From NCBI GenBank assembly GCA_036346255.1, contig CM070633.1, positions 7,192,001-7,256,000 of the forward strand: a stretch of DNA of 64,000 nt, given 5' to 3'. This document shows, in pieces, positions 13,801-25,642 of this stretch (position 1 is its first letter; each line of letters begins with the position of its first letter). Source of the DNA: Ampelocalamus luodianensis. Its lineage: Eukaryota; Streptophyta; Magnoliopsida; Poales; Poaceae. The position numbers and the translations under genes are program-made. Under the pieces are notes generated by a model that had not been told where the DNA came from, made no database searches, and saw nothing but the letters and a program-made list of their open reading frames with translations.

Positions 13801-15479
13801 ACTAGTTATGATAGGTAACTATACTCGAACTAACTTACATAGCATCTAACTATATGGGATACAATGCTATGTATGCATTATATGGAAAGCACTTTGAGAT
13901 GGTTAACACCCTAAGGCCCACTGTCAGTGAGATACTTCTCCAAGCAATAACAATCACTTAAGCTCCCTACAGGTGGACCCCACTGTGATACACCTTCATA
14001 CCTGAACATAATTTTCCTAATTGGATTCATTCTTTAAGTTAGATGCCATTATCGTACTAATCATCTAATTTACCCTTTTAGTTCTTGCTTTAACTACTAA
14101 TTAACATTAATGTAATTGATTTTTTTATAAAGGTATTTCTATTAACAAATTTTAATTTACTAACCAATTAATCTACTAGTTATACTGGTATCATTTTTAG
14201 CTACTCATTGGGGGTGACTGTCATCTGCTCAATCCTACCTCACTATATCCAAACTAGCTACTTACAGGTGGGCCCCTATTGTCATACACACGCTACTCTT
14301 ATACACAAAGCACAGAATAGGGGAAGAGTGAGAGGAAACAGGGGAAGGCAGGAAGTGGCTCGGGCGGTGTTCAACAATGGCGAGGGGGCTACGACGGCGG
14401 CAAGTGAGGGGCAAAATGGAACCATCCGGGTGAGACAACCTTGGGGGGCTGTGGCAATGTGGCTCGGGTGGCACTGAAGCGAGCTGGTGGCAGTGCGTGG
14501 CGGCCAGGTGCAGGGAAGAAGGAGGGCGGTAGCGCTTCGGTGGAAGGGGGCGAGAACCGGGAAAGCACGAGCATCGATGAGGTTAGGGGGGTTAACCTGA
14601 GCGGTCAATGGGATCAGGGAGTGGCCGAGACAGGCCAGTGATGGGAGCCCAAGGCAGTGCGGCTGTGCTCATGCAGTGGCAGCGCTGCGAAAGTGGAGGG
14701 CCAGGGTGAGTGGTGGGGAAGGGAAGGCGGGTGCCCAGGGGTGCTCTAGGGAGAGGAATTGGAGAAATACTCACCGTGGAAAGGATGGTGTTCTCGGCGA
14801 CGAGCGGTGGTGGTTTTTGGCCAAGGCGGAAGAAGATGGCCGCGGCGCGAGCTCCCATGAAGAGAATCTGAAATTGATTGAGGGGAATTGCTTGTGTTGT
14901 TGTGGAACACGACATGACACGGAAGGGAGGGGTTAGTGTTCATTGGATTTGCCAGAATGTCAAGGCGATGCGGCGGCCACGGGCAACAGAGTTGTTGGAG
15001 GGGAGGAAGACGGGTCTGTTCCTAGTATTGTTGCTGCGGGGAGGGAAGGGGAAGGCGAGCTCGTGGTCGAGGATGCTGAGACGGTGCTGATGCACATGAC
15101 GGGGATGCTTGGGGCTCACTGGGGCGGCGGCGGCGGTGGCGGTGCTTATCGAGGCGCGACGGCCAAATGAGAGCTTGAGTGGTGACACGGTTTGAGGCAA
15201 GCTTGGGGAGAAAGAAAGAAGAAGGGGAGGGATGCCTGGGCATGGCTTAATTAGGGGACGCGAGCACCCGGGGCTTGGCGTGGCATTGGGCCGGTGACGC
15301 CGGTTGTAGTCTGCAGCATGGGGGGGGTGGTTGACACAAGGGGTAGCGGCATGGCGACAGTAAGGACGGTGGTGTTGCGATCAGCGGTATGGCTCTAGAG
15401 GCGGGGACACGACTATGGGCGGCATGGCACTAGTACAGCGGTGTGATGGCAGTAGGTGGTGGCCTTACTGGGGTGGCGT
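10820..15479 (-). mobile_element. LTR fragment, reverse strand, about 4.7 kb
   Basis: The left end (TTTCAGATCCC) and following words align with the 3' terminus of the reverse-strand LTRs at 40694 and 44084, but the TG is changed to TT. It carries a degenerate copy of the shared block (about 11598-11640), TAAGTCAACATA-type AT-rich sequence, GTGGGCCCC near 14270, and a GC-rich section at 14300-15479 with many overlapping ORFs of no recognisable family. The expected GGGATGTTACA terminus is missing because the LTR starting at 15480 abuts it. No primer-binding site is visible at 10819. The part 12800-13450 fits least well and may be a separate insertion. Confidence 0.55.
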
Positions 15480-16062
15480 TGTAACATCCCAATTTTTTTT
15501 GAGTTTCTAAACCTTTTTGAGTAGTTTAATCCCTTGGAAAAATTTACCAATTTTATTTGAATTTAATAAAGCTTAAATAGGACTTTTAAAGTTAAAATAA
15601 TTCAATGTGACTAATCTGAATATCGATTAAATCCAAAACTATTTTATTTGAGTTGTTTGTGCTTGGAAATATTTTCTAGATTTTTCTGAAATTTTTTTGA
15701 GTTCAATTGTTATATTTAATTTACCATTTGTATTTTCTAGTATTTCTAAAATACAAAACCTATTTAAATCTCAGGAAAATCCTTTGAGCCAATTTCCTCT
15801 TTCCCTGGCCCAAAATTCCTGCTTTTGACCCATTCTCATTCGCGGTCTGCTTTCTCTCCCGCCCGTGTGCGCGTTGGCCCCACCTGTCAGTCACACACGT
15901 GGCGTTTGTAACGCAAACTCATCCTAGCTATAGACACTAACATGTGGGCCTCACCCTTGCATTATTCATCATCCCCAACTCGAGCACGACTTGGACTCCA
16001 CCACCGATCAAATTTCTTGGTGTTTGCGCCAAGGACTCTCCCGACCGTCTCACTATAAAGGG
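15480..16062 (+). mobile_element. Forward LTR, 5' part (continues at 26568)
   Basis: Starts TGTAACATCCC at 15480. It has the AT-rich then CATGTGGGCC-type organisation of the family and ends at CTATAAAGGG, where the CRM-type element begins. The sequence resumes on the other side of that element with GGGGGAGGTAGCCC. Confidence 0.75.
16053..16060 (+). promoter_or_regulatory. Putative LTR TATA box next to the insertion point
   Basis: CTATAAAG lies 2 bp upstream of the CRM-type element, so the insertion separated this promoter element from its downstream sequence. Confidence 0.5.
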
Positions 16063-16967
16063 TGATGAGGACATCACTTCCATGCATACAACCAACACTC
16101 CTCACAATAGATCTAAACCTATGCACTTGCAAGGTCCAATCACAAGAGCTCGTGCACGTCAATTGAACCATCATGTAACTTTGTTTCTAGGAGTGTATTT
16201 TATTTCTAATAAGAATATGCTTCTACCTAATGCATGTGATGTTCTTTTAATCAGAAACTTAGGAGCTGATCATGAAGAGAAGCTTGTGCAATCCAATTCG
16301 GCCACCGAAGACAACACCGACTTCAAACGTGCATAACTTTCACATATAGACTCCGTTTGAGGTGCACGAGTCTTGATTGAAAGCTTATTTCATCATATTT
16401 CCAACGGATCTAGCCTCACCTCCAAATTCCTTCTGAGCACACTGCAATCACCGATAGAGTCATAAGCTGTGTTTGAGTCGAATTTGGGCCCATGGGCTTT
16501 GTAACCCTAGGCGCCCTGTACTGGTCATGTGGTTACTATTCACACATGAACAGTACCACCTCCCCTTCTTTCACCTCTCCCTCCTATACATAGTGGCTAC
16601 TGCTCCTAGGGTTTGGCTGATTTCGTTTGCTTAGTTTTTCCATTATGAAAACTCTTGTTCTTCGCTTGTGTCGACTAGACCAACCGTAAAGAACCTTTGC
16701 GGAATCCCACCTTTTGAACTCAATTACATATTTGCAATTCAGATTGCTGGTTACTTCATTCTTGCTTGTTCTTCGATTGCTTGCAGGAATTGATCCTCGT
16801 GATCAGGTCAATCGGGTCTTTGGCACGGTTGATAACGACTTGATGATTAGTTCAGCGATTGCTTGGTTCGTACGTGCTGCGTTCGTAGCCTGGATCGTGA
16901 GAGTTAATATCACCCAATCAGAATTTATCCTTCTCATCGAAAGATCGAGACACCCATTGTCGCATCA
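16063..16967 (+). repeat. 5' LTR of the CRM-type element
   Basis: TGATGAGG...GCATCA, 905 bp. It is the same as 25660-26567 apart from scattered substitutions. Bases up to 16336 are open in the frame that encodes the C-terminal tail and include an unmutated GPITRARARQL. The TATACATA at about 16584 is a possible promoter element. Confidence 0.9.
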
Positions 16968-16969
16968 AG

Positions 16970-16981
16970 TGGTATCAAAGC
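16970..16981 (+). other. Primer-binding site (initiator tRNA-Met)
   Basis: TGGTATCAAAGC, 2 bp after the LTR, differs by one base from the complement of the initiator tRNA-Met 3' end used by many plant gypsy elements. Confidence 0.85.
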
Positions 16982-18651
16982 TATAGTTCATCGGTGAGAA
17001 TTTTTTTCCTACAGTACAAAGCCACGAAAATAAAAAAATAGGGTTAGTTCTTATAGTCCAAACCAATCTGAGCCTTTTGCAATATTTCTTTTCGGTTTTT
17101 GCTTGTTGAATTATTGATTACATTGTCGTGTCTAGTTGCTGATTTCTAGTTTAGTTAGAGTCTAGTTCGTCATTGTCTAGTTTGTATCTTGTTCGTCGTG
17201 TATTCTTTGCGTAGTTTTATCTTTGTTTTACCACCACCACCATCATCCCTGCCACACAACTCCTCCCTGCCGTCGCGCCAACACATCTCCCTACCGCCGC
17301 GCATCCACATCTCCCTGCCGCGTCATTCCCTACCGTGGCAACAACTAAAACCACCCTACCACCATTCACGGCTCCTTGGTGTCCTCCCTGCCGCATCCAG
17401 CAGAGCTGCTACCACCGTTGCCTCAAGCGCTGCCATGGCAATCACCACCTCCTACCGCCACTTCCACTCGTTCGTGGACAACCGAAGGCCTGCCGTCGCT
17501 ACACCTCGCTGCCACAAACCCTAGTAGCTGGTTTCGGGTTGAAAAAAAAAAGAGAGAGAAAGAAGAAAAAAACAGAAAAAATAGAAAAAAAGAAGAAAAA
17601 AAACAGAAGAAACAGAAAAAGAGTCCCTTTGTCCGAAATTTGAAAACCCGATCAAACCTTTGCTAAATCCAGTGAAATTTGGTGGAGCCCTTCTTGATAC
17701 ACCCACAAGCTGCCACAAACAAATGAGCACTTTTGGCCCACGGAATCAAAAGTTATAGCAATTTCAATTCGAGGCGAGTCCGTTTCCGACACACCTTTAG
17801 TAAAATAGGCATAACTTTTGCATACGGAGTCGGAATTCGACGTTATTGTGCTCGTTTCGAAGCTATCAACGACGCGCATCTGAAACTCCAATAGAAAAGT
17901 GCATTTCACCCTCCAAGGCACCCAAAATCGGCCATCTTTAGCCTCGAAATCACGTCGCATGTTTTCGATTTTCTATTTTTGGCGATTCCTTCGGTCTTCC
18001 TTTCGGAATTTGGGGTTCATCCAGTTGAGAAAGTTGTAGATCTCATCGAAACCTTTCAAACAAATATATATAAACCATATAAATTTTTCCTTTTCATCGT
18101 TTGAGACTAGCTATTGTATTTGCTCAATCTAGAGGGTTGTTCGCGTTTTTACCGATATCGTTGTTTTGTGCTCTACATCGCGCGAATAATCTTGTGCGCT
18201 TAGAAAGAAGTTTGAGTAGTGGGCTAGAATCTCTCCTAGCACTTGTTGTGAGGCTTTCCATTGCTTACATCAAGTCACATTAATCTTTGCGCGTGTGTTT
18301 CTACAATTTGCTCCATAGGGCTTTGATTTGCTAGTTCTGATTAGGCTAGGATCAGCAACATTTGACTAGTACTTTGAATAATTTTTCAAATTGCATTACT
18401 GATTTGATTGTTGCTAATCCTTGCTACATATATTACGCCTGTTCAAGCTCCACTAACCGAACAAGTTCTGCACCCTTGCAATCGTTTTGCTCATCACTTG
18501 TGTCACGCTTATCACGAACCAGCCACTGTTTGCACCACCTGTTTGCTTTGGTAAGAACTTGCAAGAGCTTGGTGAGAGCTTGAGCATGTGTGACTTGTAA
18601 CCACTAGGACCTAGTAGTTCATAGGGAATTTTATACACTTGTGTATTTTCC
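16982..18651 (+). other. 5' leader of the CRM-type element
   Basis: Between PBS and gag. It includes a CCACC-rich stretch (17225-17520) and an A-rich stretch (17547-17625). Short ORFs here lack retroelement motifs. Confidence 0.6.
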
Positions 18652-19873
18652 TTGTTGATACTAACAATGGCAGGTTTAGGGTCACATGGGAGTAGGACCA
18701 GCATTGAGAATGATGCACCTCTCATGCCTCGCACGAAAGACATCATGCAACGCTTTTCACATTTGCTGAATCAACATTCGGAGCGTATTGAGGGGGTTCT
18801 AGATCGCACTAATAACGACCTTGCTGCGATTGCTACACGTGTGGAGCAGCTCGAGAGAGCTCCACCTCCTGGTGCTGTCAACATTGCACAACCGCGTCGT
18901 AACCCATCCGTTGCTAGCTCATTGGCCGATGAGGTAGAAGATGAAGCAAACCCATATGTTGCTGATACAGAGTCTGATGGTGGTTTCAATCCCAACAATG
19001 ATCGTGACCATCGGCAACGACGCTTCAATCGACAAGGTATGAGAAGAGACCCACCACATGAGGTACGTAATCGTAATGATGCACTTGGAAAAATTAAATT
19101 CACTATGCCTCCTTTTGCTGGCAAATATGATCCTTATGCTTACCTCACATGGGAGTTAGTCGTAGACCAAAAATTTGTATACCATGAATTTCCTGAAAAT
19201 AAAAGGGTTAGGGCTGCTACTAGTGAGTTCACTGATTTTGGATCTATTTGGTGGAATGAATTCTGCCGCAATGAACAAAACATACCTAGAACATGGGATG
19301 CTGTGAAGAGAGCTATGAGAGCTAGATTTGTGGCTTCATATTATTCTCATGATTTGCTGAATAAATTACAACGTTTAAGACAAGGTAGTAACACCGTAAA
19401 AGATTACTATCAAGAATTGCAAACTAGTTTGTTACGTTGTGGTTTAGAAGAAACTGAAAATGCTAAAATGACTAGATTTTTTGGAGGGCTTAACCGGGAC
19501 ATTCAGAATATTTTAGATTATAATGAGTATAATTCTATCACCAGTTTGTTTCATCTTGCTTGCAAAGCTGAACGTGAAGTGCAGGGAAGACAGTCTCGCT
19601 CCCGAAGCTCTTTTGGAGTTTCTTTTGCAGGTAGGCAGAATCAAGCGCAGTCTTCGGGCAGGGCACCACCCCCTGTTGTCCCTGTCACTCCTAACCGTCC
19701 CCCACCCACCACTCCCACTCCCTGAGCCTCCGACGCAAGCAAATCAACTTCAGTTTAGCAAGCTAAGAGTTCTATTTCAATTGCTTCCATGGGGAGAACG
19801 TGAGACATACAATGCCATTGTTGCAAAAGCTTCTGGCACGTGATGAGAGATTGCCCAAATCAGCGAGCACTTC
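18652..19873 (+). pseudogene. gag: gag of the CRM-type element
   Basis: Gag forms the virus-like particle and binds the element RNA. A 357-codon ORF runs to the TGA at 19723; an ATG at 18667 (MAGLGS) is as likely a start as 18652. The N-terminal half has a predicted helix (DIMQRFSHLLNQHSERIEG). The gag core runs from about residue 145 (MPPFAGKYDPYAYLTWE) to about 310, with the WWNEFCRN and YYQELQTSLLRCG words typical of plant gag. Past the stop, frame 1 gives an intact CCHC zinc knuckle, C-X2-C-X4-H-X4-C, at 19813-19854. A TGA at 19801 and at least two frame changes separate it from the core, so the gene is inactive. Confidence 0.85.
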
Positions 19874-20385
19874 TTGTTCGAGACGATGGTGAGTATACTT
19901 CAGCTAGTGGTATTTATGAAGAACATGCATTGCGAGCAATATGAATCTGAACACGACGAAGAATGTTTTGGAGCTGAAATAAGTGATAAGTTTTTGAGCA
20001 TAATTGTGAGGCATGTCCTGAGTGCTCAAATAGAGCGTTTAGAACAGAATCAACGCCACAATCTGTTTCAAACAAAATTTGTGGTCAATGAGCGTTCTAG
20101 TCATGTGATTATTGATGGAGGAAGTTGCAATAATTTGGCTAGGATTGATATGGTTGAGAAGCTTGCCTTGACCACACAACAGCACCCTCGTCCTTACTAT
20201 ATTCAATGGTTTAATTTATGTGGTAAGCTGAAGGTAACTCACATTGTGAGAGTACACTTTTCTATTAGTTCATATCATGATTATACTGATTGCGATGTCG
20301 TACCTATGCAAGCCTGTTCATTACTGTTAGGTAGACCATGGCAATATGATAAAGATACCATATCAAGTTATCACAAAAAGTTTTT
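19874..20385 (+). pseudogene. Aspartic protease region of the CRM-type element, C-terminally cut
   Basis: The frame-2 ORF shows the retropepsin pattern: FQTKFVVNERSSHVIIDGGS with the active-site triplet as D-G-G (IIDGGSCNN), a second strand around CDVVPMQACSLLLGRPW, and then QYDKD. Protease releases Gag and Pol products from the polyprotein. Its N-terminal side overlaps the frame-shifted end of gag. After about 20385 the frame runs into unrelated sequence and stops at 20416, because a reverse-strand element replaces the rest of the protease-RT linker. Confidence 0.8.
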
Positions 20386-21154
20386 AACAATTTCCACCAG
20401 AAAAGAGATGCGTTAAACTTCAACCCTCGGAATAATCCAAAAGAAATACATAGAGCTAAAACTTTCTCATGTTAACATACTTGCAACATAAAACTCTCAT
20501 TACCCAAACTATCAAACGAATACATGAGTCATTCTTTTCCAATGAGAAAGAAGGAACAACCATGGCAATATCAATATTGCCAATTGACGAGGATCACAAG
20601 TAGTAAAAGCAACTCAACAGTCAGAAAACAATAATTATTTCAGAGAATCATTAGAGACCCATTGAAACTCAGCAACTACCAAGAACCACGAACCCAAGAG
20701 AAATTCATCATCCACCACGGAACAAGAATTTGCCAAGTTCAGAGATCAAGGAAGAAAACAACTTTTAAAGCAGCTCACGCTCAACACCTGCAACTATGAT
20801 ATTTGGGGTAATTACTCTATTCGTCTACCACGAATGGTGGTGTAACTTGACAAAGTCCAAGGCCACAACCACGGCCTCCACTGCTTAACATCCATTATCG
20901 ACACCCATAAACAATACAATCAAATATGAATATACATGATTATCTCATGATAATCATAGAATAGATTCATAGATATAGAATATCATAATATATCATAGAT
21001 TAACAACAAGAAAGATAGTACAGAAGCAATTCAACAATTGCTCAACAAATGAAACATAATAAAAGAAATGCAGAAACAATGGATTTCTCAACCCCACCTA
21101 CTGTGCACAGTGTGTCATTTTAATATTCTTCTATTAATCACGGACCTAAAGCCC

Positions 21155-21166
21155 GCTCTGATACCA
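21155..21166 (-). other. Primer-binding site of the inserted element
   Basis: The reverse strand reads TGGTATCAGAGC, an exact initiator tRNA-Met match, 2 bp inside the LTR edge. This fixes the element's orientation. Confidence 0.9.
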
Positions 21167-21587
21167 ACTGTAACATCCCAGCCCCACATGAGCCTGAATG
21201 CTACTAAGGTAACCTTACACAAATCTAAGCTAAGACAATTTACTAAATTTCGACGAACCTCATTTGTATTTCTAACTTCACAGAGGTTTCATCAGGTAAA
21301 AAGGGTATTATAACTAAATATTGCAACATTCAATATCATCAATAAGCATTCAGGAACTTGCTAATCAACTAAACAAATCCTCAAACATCCAACTATGCTA
21401 CTCATCATTATTACAAATAAATCAACACGGAAACATAATCATGATGAATCCTTTAATCAGTTGCTTATTTATTAAGGCATGGTCTGAGAATTAAGGTTCA
21501 TGGCAGTGTGCGTGTGATCATAGTGCTACACCCTCCCATGCATGCTGTTCTTGAATTGGGTACTTAAAACAACAAAGAAAGCAAGAG

Positions 21588-21603
21588 TGAGTCCACAGAC
21601 TCA
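21588..21603 (-). other. LTR stem-loop TGAGTC/GACTCA
   Basis: 6-bp stem with CACA loop, followed by GCAAG as in the other LTR families, but with a different stem sequence. Confidence 0.6.
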
Positions 21604-21751
21604 GCAAGTACATATATAAAAAAATACATAATTCAAATCATCACATCAGCATCCACTTTCAGGAGCACATCATTAAATCATTCCACGTGCATATGCAATG
21701 CTCAAGGATTCCTTCTCTTTATCTCTTTTTGCATTTTACCGGTAATGCAAA

Positions 21752-21890
21752 GTATGCAACCGTCGCTGCATACCCATGCCTGTGCTCGCAAGCGCAGGGA
21801 CCAATTGCCCAATACTCCGCAAGTATTGGGGACCTCAAGCCCACACTCCACAAGTGTGGGGACCTCAAGCCCGTCACATACATGACGGGG
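21752..21890. repeat. Tandem hairpin array with changing stems
   Basis: Consecutive hairpins: GTATGCA/TGCATAC (21752-21773); CCTGTGCT/AGCGCAGG (21779-21798, one G-U pair); CCCAATACT/AGTATTGGG (21808-21830); CCCACACT/AGTGTGGG (21840-21860); CCCGTCA/TGACGGG (21870-21889). The last four recur every 29-32 bp, and each is followed by GGACC or GACC. The stems differ in sequence yet remain paired. Confidence 0.8.
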
Positions 21891-23358
21891 ACCTCAAAGA
21901 TGTGCATGCATGGTCATCACAAGACCAGGCCTCAACATAATATCATTATGCATATGCACCACCTCTATTCATCATCAAAGTACCAAAGACAATAACAACA
22001 TTCATGAATAAAGCATAGCCATACTTTGAACATTCACCATTCATATTATGCACACTTGCCAACAGCCATACAACACTAATATGTATCAAACACGCATTCA
22101 TGTCTAAACAATCACAAACAAGGTACAAATAATGCACTTGCCTCAACCGTGCGGGAATGAAGGACACGAAGAGGGCGCCGCCGGAACCAGTCCCCCACCT
22201 AAAATTCATTTAAGAGAATGCTAAGACAACAATAATATACCAAACAAACCATAAGAGTAAACACAAACTCGCGGTAGTTCCTTTAGCGCGAATCCAACCC
22301 CAATTTCTAAATGTTGCTCTGTCCCCTCTGTGGACAGTCACGTTCTAAAATTCATAACGTTTAGTAAAGGAGTCCAAATGAGGTGTTCTTGGACTCTATT
22401 TAAAGCTTAACAAAATCTCCACCTAAACCTAGTTGGTGAGCCCTCCTGATTCAGCCATCTAATAACCCTATCGAGCTAATTATCAGAACATCAATTTCAC
22501 GTCAGGTTCTTTGGACAGAACACTAAAACTATTATAACGTTCAGCTCGTTTTCCCAAATGTCGCGTTCTTGGGCTTCCCTGAAAGCTACGACAATTACCT
22601 ACAACTTTTGTTATACTGAGATCCCCTAATTCTCCCTTTAACAGATCGCTCTAGGCATATTACTAAAATCTATCAGAACACTGGCAGATTCGCAGAACAG
22701 TCACACTAAATAATTCATAACTTTGATCCGTAGGTCGGAATCAGGTGTTCTTGGCGGCCACCGAGAGCTAAGAACATTATATAAATAACTCTAGGAGATC
22801 AAAACTTCTGATTCGGCCTCTAAGACGTCGAAACAGCCTGCGCAACATACTAGACAGATTCGAATCTACTGCAGACTGACTTTGATCCAAACGATTCTAA
22901 TCGGTTTCGCATCTAAACAACATCAAAACAGCGGGGAAACAAATTGATACCCTTGGAGACACGTGAAACGCTGAACAAAAACCCACGAAGAGGATCTTCT
23001 TCTTCTCTTCCTTTCTTCTTCTCCCTTCTTCTCCTTCCACCATGGCCGGCGGCACCTCGGAGCTTCTTCCTCAACTTGGTAGAGTAGCAGGAGGGGGCTG
23101 CTACAATACCGTGTGCTACAATGCGGCGCGGTACTGTAGCAGAGGTTAGGGTTTTGGGGAAGGGCACCCCGCCTTCTTGACTCCACTACAAGGCCGGCCC
23201 ACTTGGCTAGGATGCCTTGGGCCGAAAGCCCAAGGTCCAATCCTCCCTCAAATCTTGAATTTTCTTTTAATTTTCCTCTAAACTTTAGAGCATTCAAATT
23301 TGAATAAATTTCTCTTCCGAATAATATGTTCTCTCTATTTGATATTCGGGGTATTACA

Positions 23359-25642
23359 CATGCTTGATGAATTAAGTGGCTCTACTGTGTTATCTAAAGT
23401 TGACTTGCGTAGTGGATATCACCAAATTCGCATGAAACTAGGAGATGAATGGAAAACAACATTCAAAAAAACGTTCGGTCTATATGAGTGGTTAGTGATG
23501 CCTTTCGGTTTAACTAATGCACCTAGTACTTTCATGAGATTGATGAACGAAGTTTTGCGTACTTTCATTGGGAAATTTGTGGTGGTATATTTTGATGACA
23601 TGTTGATATATAGCAAGTCACTTGAGGAACATCTTGATTATTTACGTGCTGTTTGTAATGTTCTACAAGATGCATGTTTATTTGGTAACCTTGAAAAGTG
23701 CACCTTTTGCACCGATCGAGTATCGTTTCTTGGCTATGTTGTTACTCCACAGGGCATTGAAGTTGATCAAGCCAAGACCGAGGCTATACAGAGTTGGCCG
23801 ACTCCTAACACGGTGACACAAGTGCGGAGTTTTTATGGACTTGCTGGATTTTATCGACGCTTCGTCAAGGATTTCAGCACCATTGCCGCACCATTGAATG
23901 AGCTCACCAAGAAAGGTGCTCCTTTCCATTGGGGTCCGATACAAGAACAATCATTCAACCTTCTGAAAGAGAAGCTCACACATGCACCACTTCTCCAACT
24001 TCCTGATTTTGGTAAGACCTTTGAGCTTGAATGTGATGCTAGTGGAATTAGAATTGGAGGTGTGTTACTACAAGAAGGTAAACCTGTTGCTTATTTTAGC
24101 GAAAAATTGAGTGGGCCTAGTTTGAACTATTCTACTTATGATAAGGAATTATTTGCTCTTGTTCGAACTTTAGAAACATGGCAGCATTATTTATGGCCCA
24201 AAGAGTTCGTTATACACTAAGGTCATGAATCTTTAAAACACATTCTTAGTCAAAGTAAACTGAACCGTCGACATGCTAAACGGGTAGAGTTCATTGAATC
24301 GTTCCCATATGTTATCAAACAGAAGAAAGAGAAAGAGAATGTTATTGCTGATGCTTTGTCTAGGCGTTATACCATGTTATCTCAACTTGATTGTCGAATT
24401 TTTGGTCTGAGAACAATTAAAGAACTTTATGCTCAAGATGATACTTTTACAGATGCCATGCTAAATTGTACAGAGGGAAATAGTTGGAATAAATTTGTGT
24501 TGAAAGATGGATTCTTGTTTAGAGCTAACATGCTATGCATTCCAGCTAGCTCCGTTCGACTTTTGTTGTTACAGGAGGCGCATGGCGGAGGATTGATAGG
24601 ACACTTCGGTGTCAAGAAGACTGAGGAAATTTTGGCCGAGCACTTCTATTGGCCTCGAATGAGGCGCGATGTTGAACGCTATGTGTCTTGCTGCACTACA
24701 TGCAATAAAGCTAAGCCACGACTTAATCCACACGATTTATATATGCCTCTTCCTGTGCCTAGTGTTCCTTGGGAGGATATTTCAATGGACTTCATCTTAG
24801 GATTGCCTAGAACAGAGAAGGGAAGAGATAGTGTTTTTGTTGTTGTGGACAGATTTTCTAAAATGGCCCATTTTATACCTTATCATAAGAGCGATGATGC
24901 TACAAATGTTGCTGATTTATTTTTATGAGAAATCGTTCGCCTACATGGGGTGCCCAATACCATTGTTTCAGATTACGATGTGAAGTTTTTGAGTCACTTT
25001 TCGCGCACCCTTTGGGCGAAATTGGAGACCAAGCTGCTGTTTTCTACTACTTGTCACCCCCAAACAGATGGACAAACTGAAGTTGTCAACCGCACATTAT
25101 CCACTATGTTGAGGGCTATTTTTGAAAAAGAACCTAAAGATGTGGGAAGAATGCTTACCTCATGTAGAGTTTGCTTACAATAGATCTCCGCATTCTAGCA
25201 CAAAAATGAACCCTTTTCAGGGAGTATATGGCTTTAATCCTCGCGCTCCTATTGATTTATTGCCTATGCCTACTTCTGGAAAAGTAAATTTAGATGCTAA
25301 GAAATATGCTGAATTTGTCCTTAAACTACATGAAACAACTAAAGAAAACATAGAGCGCATGAATGCTAATATAAGGTTGCTGGTAGTCAGGGTAGAAAGA
25401 GTTTAACTTTTGAACCTGGTGCTCTCGTTTGGTTACATTTGCGCAAAGATAGATTTCCTGAATTGAGAAAGTCTAAGTTGATGCATAGAGATGATGGTCC
25501 ATTCAAGGTGTTAGCTAAGATTAATGATAATGCATATAAGCTTGATCTACCTGCAGAGTTCGGGGTTAGTCCCGCATTTAACATTGCATATTTGAAGCTA
25601 TATTTGGGTGAGGAAGATGAGCTTGAGTCGAGAACGACTTAA
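23359..25642 (+). pseudogene. pol: pol of the CRM-type element: reverse transcriptase, RNase H, integrase
   Basis: RT starts mid-domain (MLDELSG) and keeps VDLRSGYHQI, MPFGLTNAPSTFM and the catalytic YFDD (VVVYFDDMLIYS, about 23584-23619). RNase H shows ECDASG and YDKELFAL. Integrase has the HHCC zinc site (HGGGLIGHFG...CTTC) and the DDE core: D in ISMDFILG, D in IVSDYDVKF, E in QTDGQTEVVNRT. The C-terminal GPF-like module (DGPFKVLAKINDNAYKLDLP) ends at RTT before a TAA at 25640. Breaks: in-frame stops at 24218 and 24926, and frame changes near 25125 and 25375. These enzymes would reverse-transcribe and integrate the element; this copy cannot make them intact. Confidence 0.9.

Larger units (their letters stand above)
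20386..23358 (-). mobile_element. Truncated reverse-strand LTR element inserted in the CRM pol gene
   Basis: One full LTR (21169-23358), a PBS and about 780 bp of internal sequence. The second LTR is missing: internal sequence ends abruptly at the protease. On the other side, CRM sequence resumes inside RT at MLDELSG, so several hundred bases of the CRM RT N-terminal region are also gone. The left edge is approximate. No coding motif was recognised in the internal 20386-21154 stretch. Confidence 0.7.
21169..23358 (-). repeat. LTR of the inserted element, 2,190 bp
   Basis: The reverse strand starts TGTAATACCCC and ends GGGATGTTACA, so its own ends are nearly inverted copies. It carries a tandem hairpin array (21752-21890) and a TGAGTC/GACTCA stem-loop (21588-21603). 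Unlike the other large LTRs here it lacks a TATTCGAATA block. Confidence 0.85.

Noticed and set aside
14208..15243. Cluster of overlapping ORFs on both strands
   Set aside because: GC-rich LTR section with few stop codons by composition; no domain and no consistent frame.
16970..16981. tRNA gene signal
   Set aside because: It is only the short tRNA-complementary primer-binding site; no cloverleaf or box A/B context. The same holds for the other four PBS sites.
24433..24615. Reverse ORFs opposite the pol gene (also 23678-23950)
   Set aside because: Shadow frames of the integrase and RT coding sequence.
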